Origin: Solirubrobacterales bacterium
GTDB taxonomy: Bacteria; Actinomycetota; Thermoleophilia; Solirubrobacterales; Solirubrobacteraceae
DNA: 5,384 bases
Reading direction: 5' to 3'
Assembly (NCBI GenBank): GCA_015655225.1
Contig: JAATFK010000032.1
Span: 1-5,384, forward strand
Shown here: piece after piece, positions 5,102 through 5,384 of the stretch
How positions within the stretch are numbered: position 1 is the first letter of the stretch
Layout: each line of letters begins with the position of its first letter
Translations under genes and position numbers: made by a program
Notes under the pieces: model-generated
Databases searched by the model: none
The model's input: the letters and a program-made list of their open reading frames with translations, nothing else
What the model was told of the DNA's origin: nothing

Positions 5102-5384
5102 GAGCGCGCCGCATGACGCGGAACGTCGCGGTCGCCTGTCGCTTGCACGGCGAGGGACAGGCCGCCGCGACGTAGACGCCGCCGGCGCTGCGCGGGTCGA
5201 CGACGACCTTCGCGTCGAACGTGCCGAGGTCGCCGGCGTGGGCGGAGCCGATCCGCTCCCGTCTGCCGTGCGGCGGGGTCGCCAGCAGGACGACGCTCGC
5301 GCGCGCCGGGAAGCCGGCGCCGTGGAGCACGACCGTGCCGCCGGGCCGCACATGGGCCGGCGAGATCCGCAGTCGCAGGCTCGC
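5094..5384 (-). CDS. C-terminal end of a probable secreted Ig-like protein
   Basis: The frame is open to the right edge of the window, so only the last 96 residues are seen and the true start lies outside. A GTG at 5351 is in frame but is probably internal, because coding-like sequence (ISPAHVRPGGTV) continues before it. The visible part reads as one beta-sandwich: PAHVRPGGTVVLHGAGFPA, then VVLLATPP, a GDLGTFDAKVVVDP strand pair, GGVYVAAAC and ATATFRV. The pattern P-x-x-V-x-P-G-G-T-V-x-L-x-G-x-G-F-P-A, followed by G-x-F-x-A-x-V and G-x-Y, is typical of IPT/TIG-like or similar Ig-fold domains in secreted actinobacterial proteins. Two Cys in ACPSPC may form a disulfide, consistent with an extracellular location. 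The end is basic (RRARR). It is convergent with efeO, four bases between stops. Confidence 0.6.
   Translation of the reverse strand, partial: ASLRLRISPAHVRPGGTVVLHGAGFPARASVVLLATPPHGRRERIGSAHAGDLGTFDAKVVVDPRSAGGVYVAAACPSPCKRQATATFRVMRRARR

Noticed and set aside
2744..5353. An 869-codon open frame on the minus strand covering efeU and efeO
   Set aside because: It lies entirely antisense to two clear iron-uptake genes and across an intergenic region. Its protein is Arg/Asp/Glu-rich low-complexity text typical of shadow frames in GC-rich DNA.
1..5384. Search by eye for tRNA, rRNA, CRISPR repeats, insertion-sequence ends, attachment sites and transposase or integrase genes
   Set aside because: None was found; no paired terminal repeats or regularly spaced repeats are visible.

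Overview
The window is very GC-rich bacterial DNA. Nearly every codon ends in G or C, genes are packed tightly on both strands, and some promoters look leaderless. Together this suggests a high-GC actinomycete, possibly Thermoleophilia/Solirubrobacterales. That placement is an inference from composition and gene style; no marker gene is present.

Layout. (1) At the left edge, the minus strand carries a small putative lipoprotein gene (155-397). Its stop overlaps the start of a trans-aconitate methyltransferase-like gene that runs off the window (<1-158). (2) A plus-strand class I SAM-dependent methyltransferase of the lysine/METTL type (542-1273) converges on a minus-strand Nudix hydrolase (1442-1912). 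A strong 13-bp hairpin lies between them. (3) Divergent from the Nudix gene is a small helical hypothetical gene (1969-2223), which shares its stop tetranucleotide with a convergent secreted N-acetylmuramoyl-L-alanine amidase (2220-2894, minus). (4) Divergent from the amidase is a ferrous/ferric iron uptake operon, efeU (FTR1 permease, 3026-3877) and efeO (periplasmic cupredoxin plus M75 lipoprotein, 3920-5089). Two adjacent 14-bp TTAGG-N4-CCTAA-type inverted repeats precede it and look like a DtxR/IdeR-like iron operator. (5) At the right edge is the C-terminal end of a minus-strand secreted Ig-like protein (5094->5384), convergent on efeO.

How it works together: EfeO would capture iron outside the membrane and pass it to the EfeU permease. 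The usual third partner, the EfeB haem peroxidase, is not in the window. The other genes look like ordinary housekeeping or envelope genes.

The most unusual signal is in efeO. Arginine is written as AGA at 18 of 28 positions, while the other fully visible genes checked use AGA once or never. The rest of efeO keeps the normal GC-ending codons. Second in interest is the tandem iron-type operator sitting on the efeU promoter. I found no undescribed multi-gene system, mobile element, CRISPR array or RNA gene.
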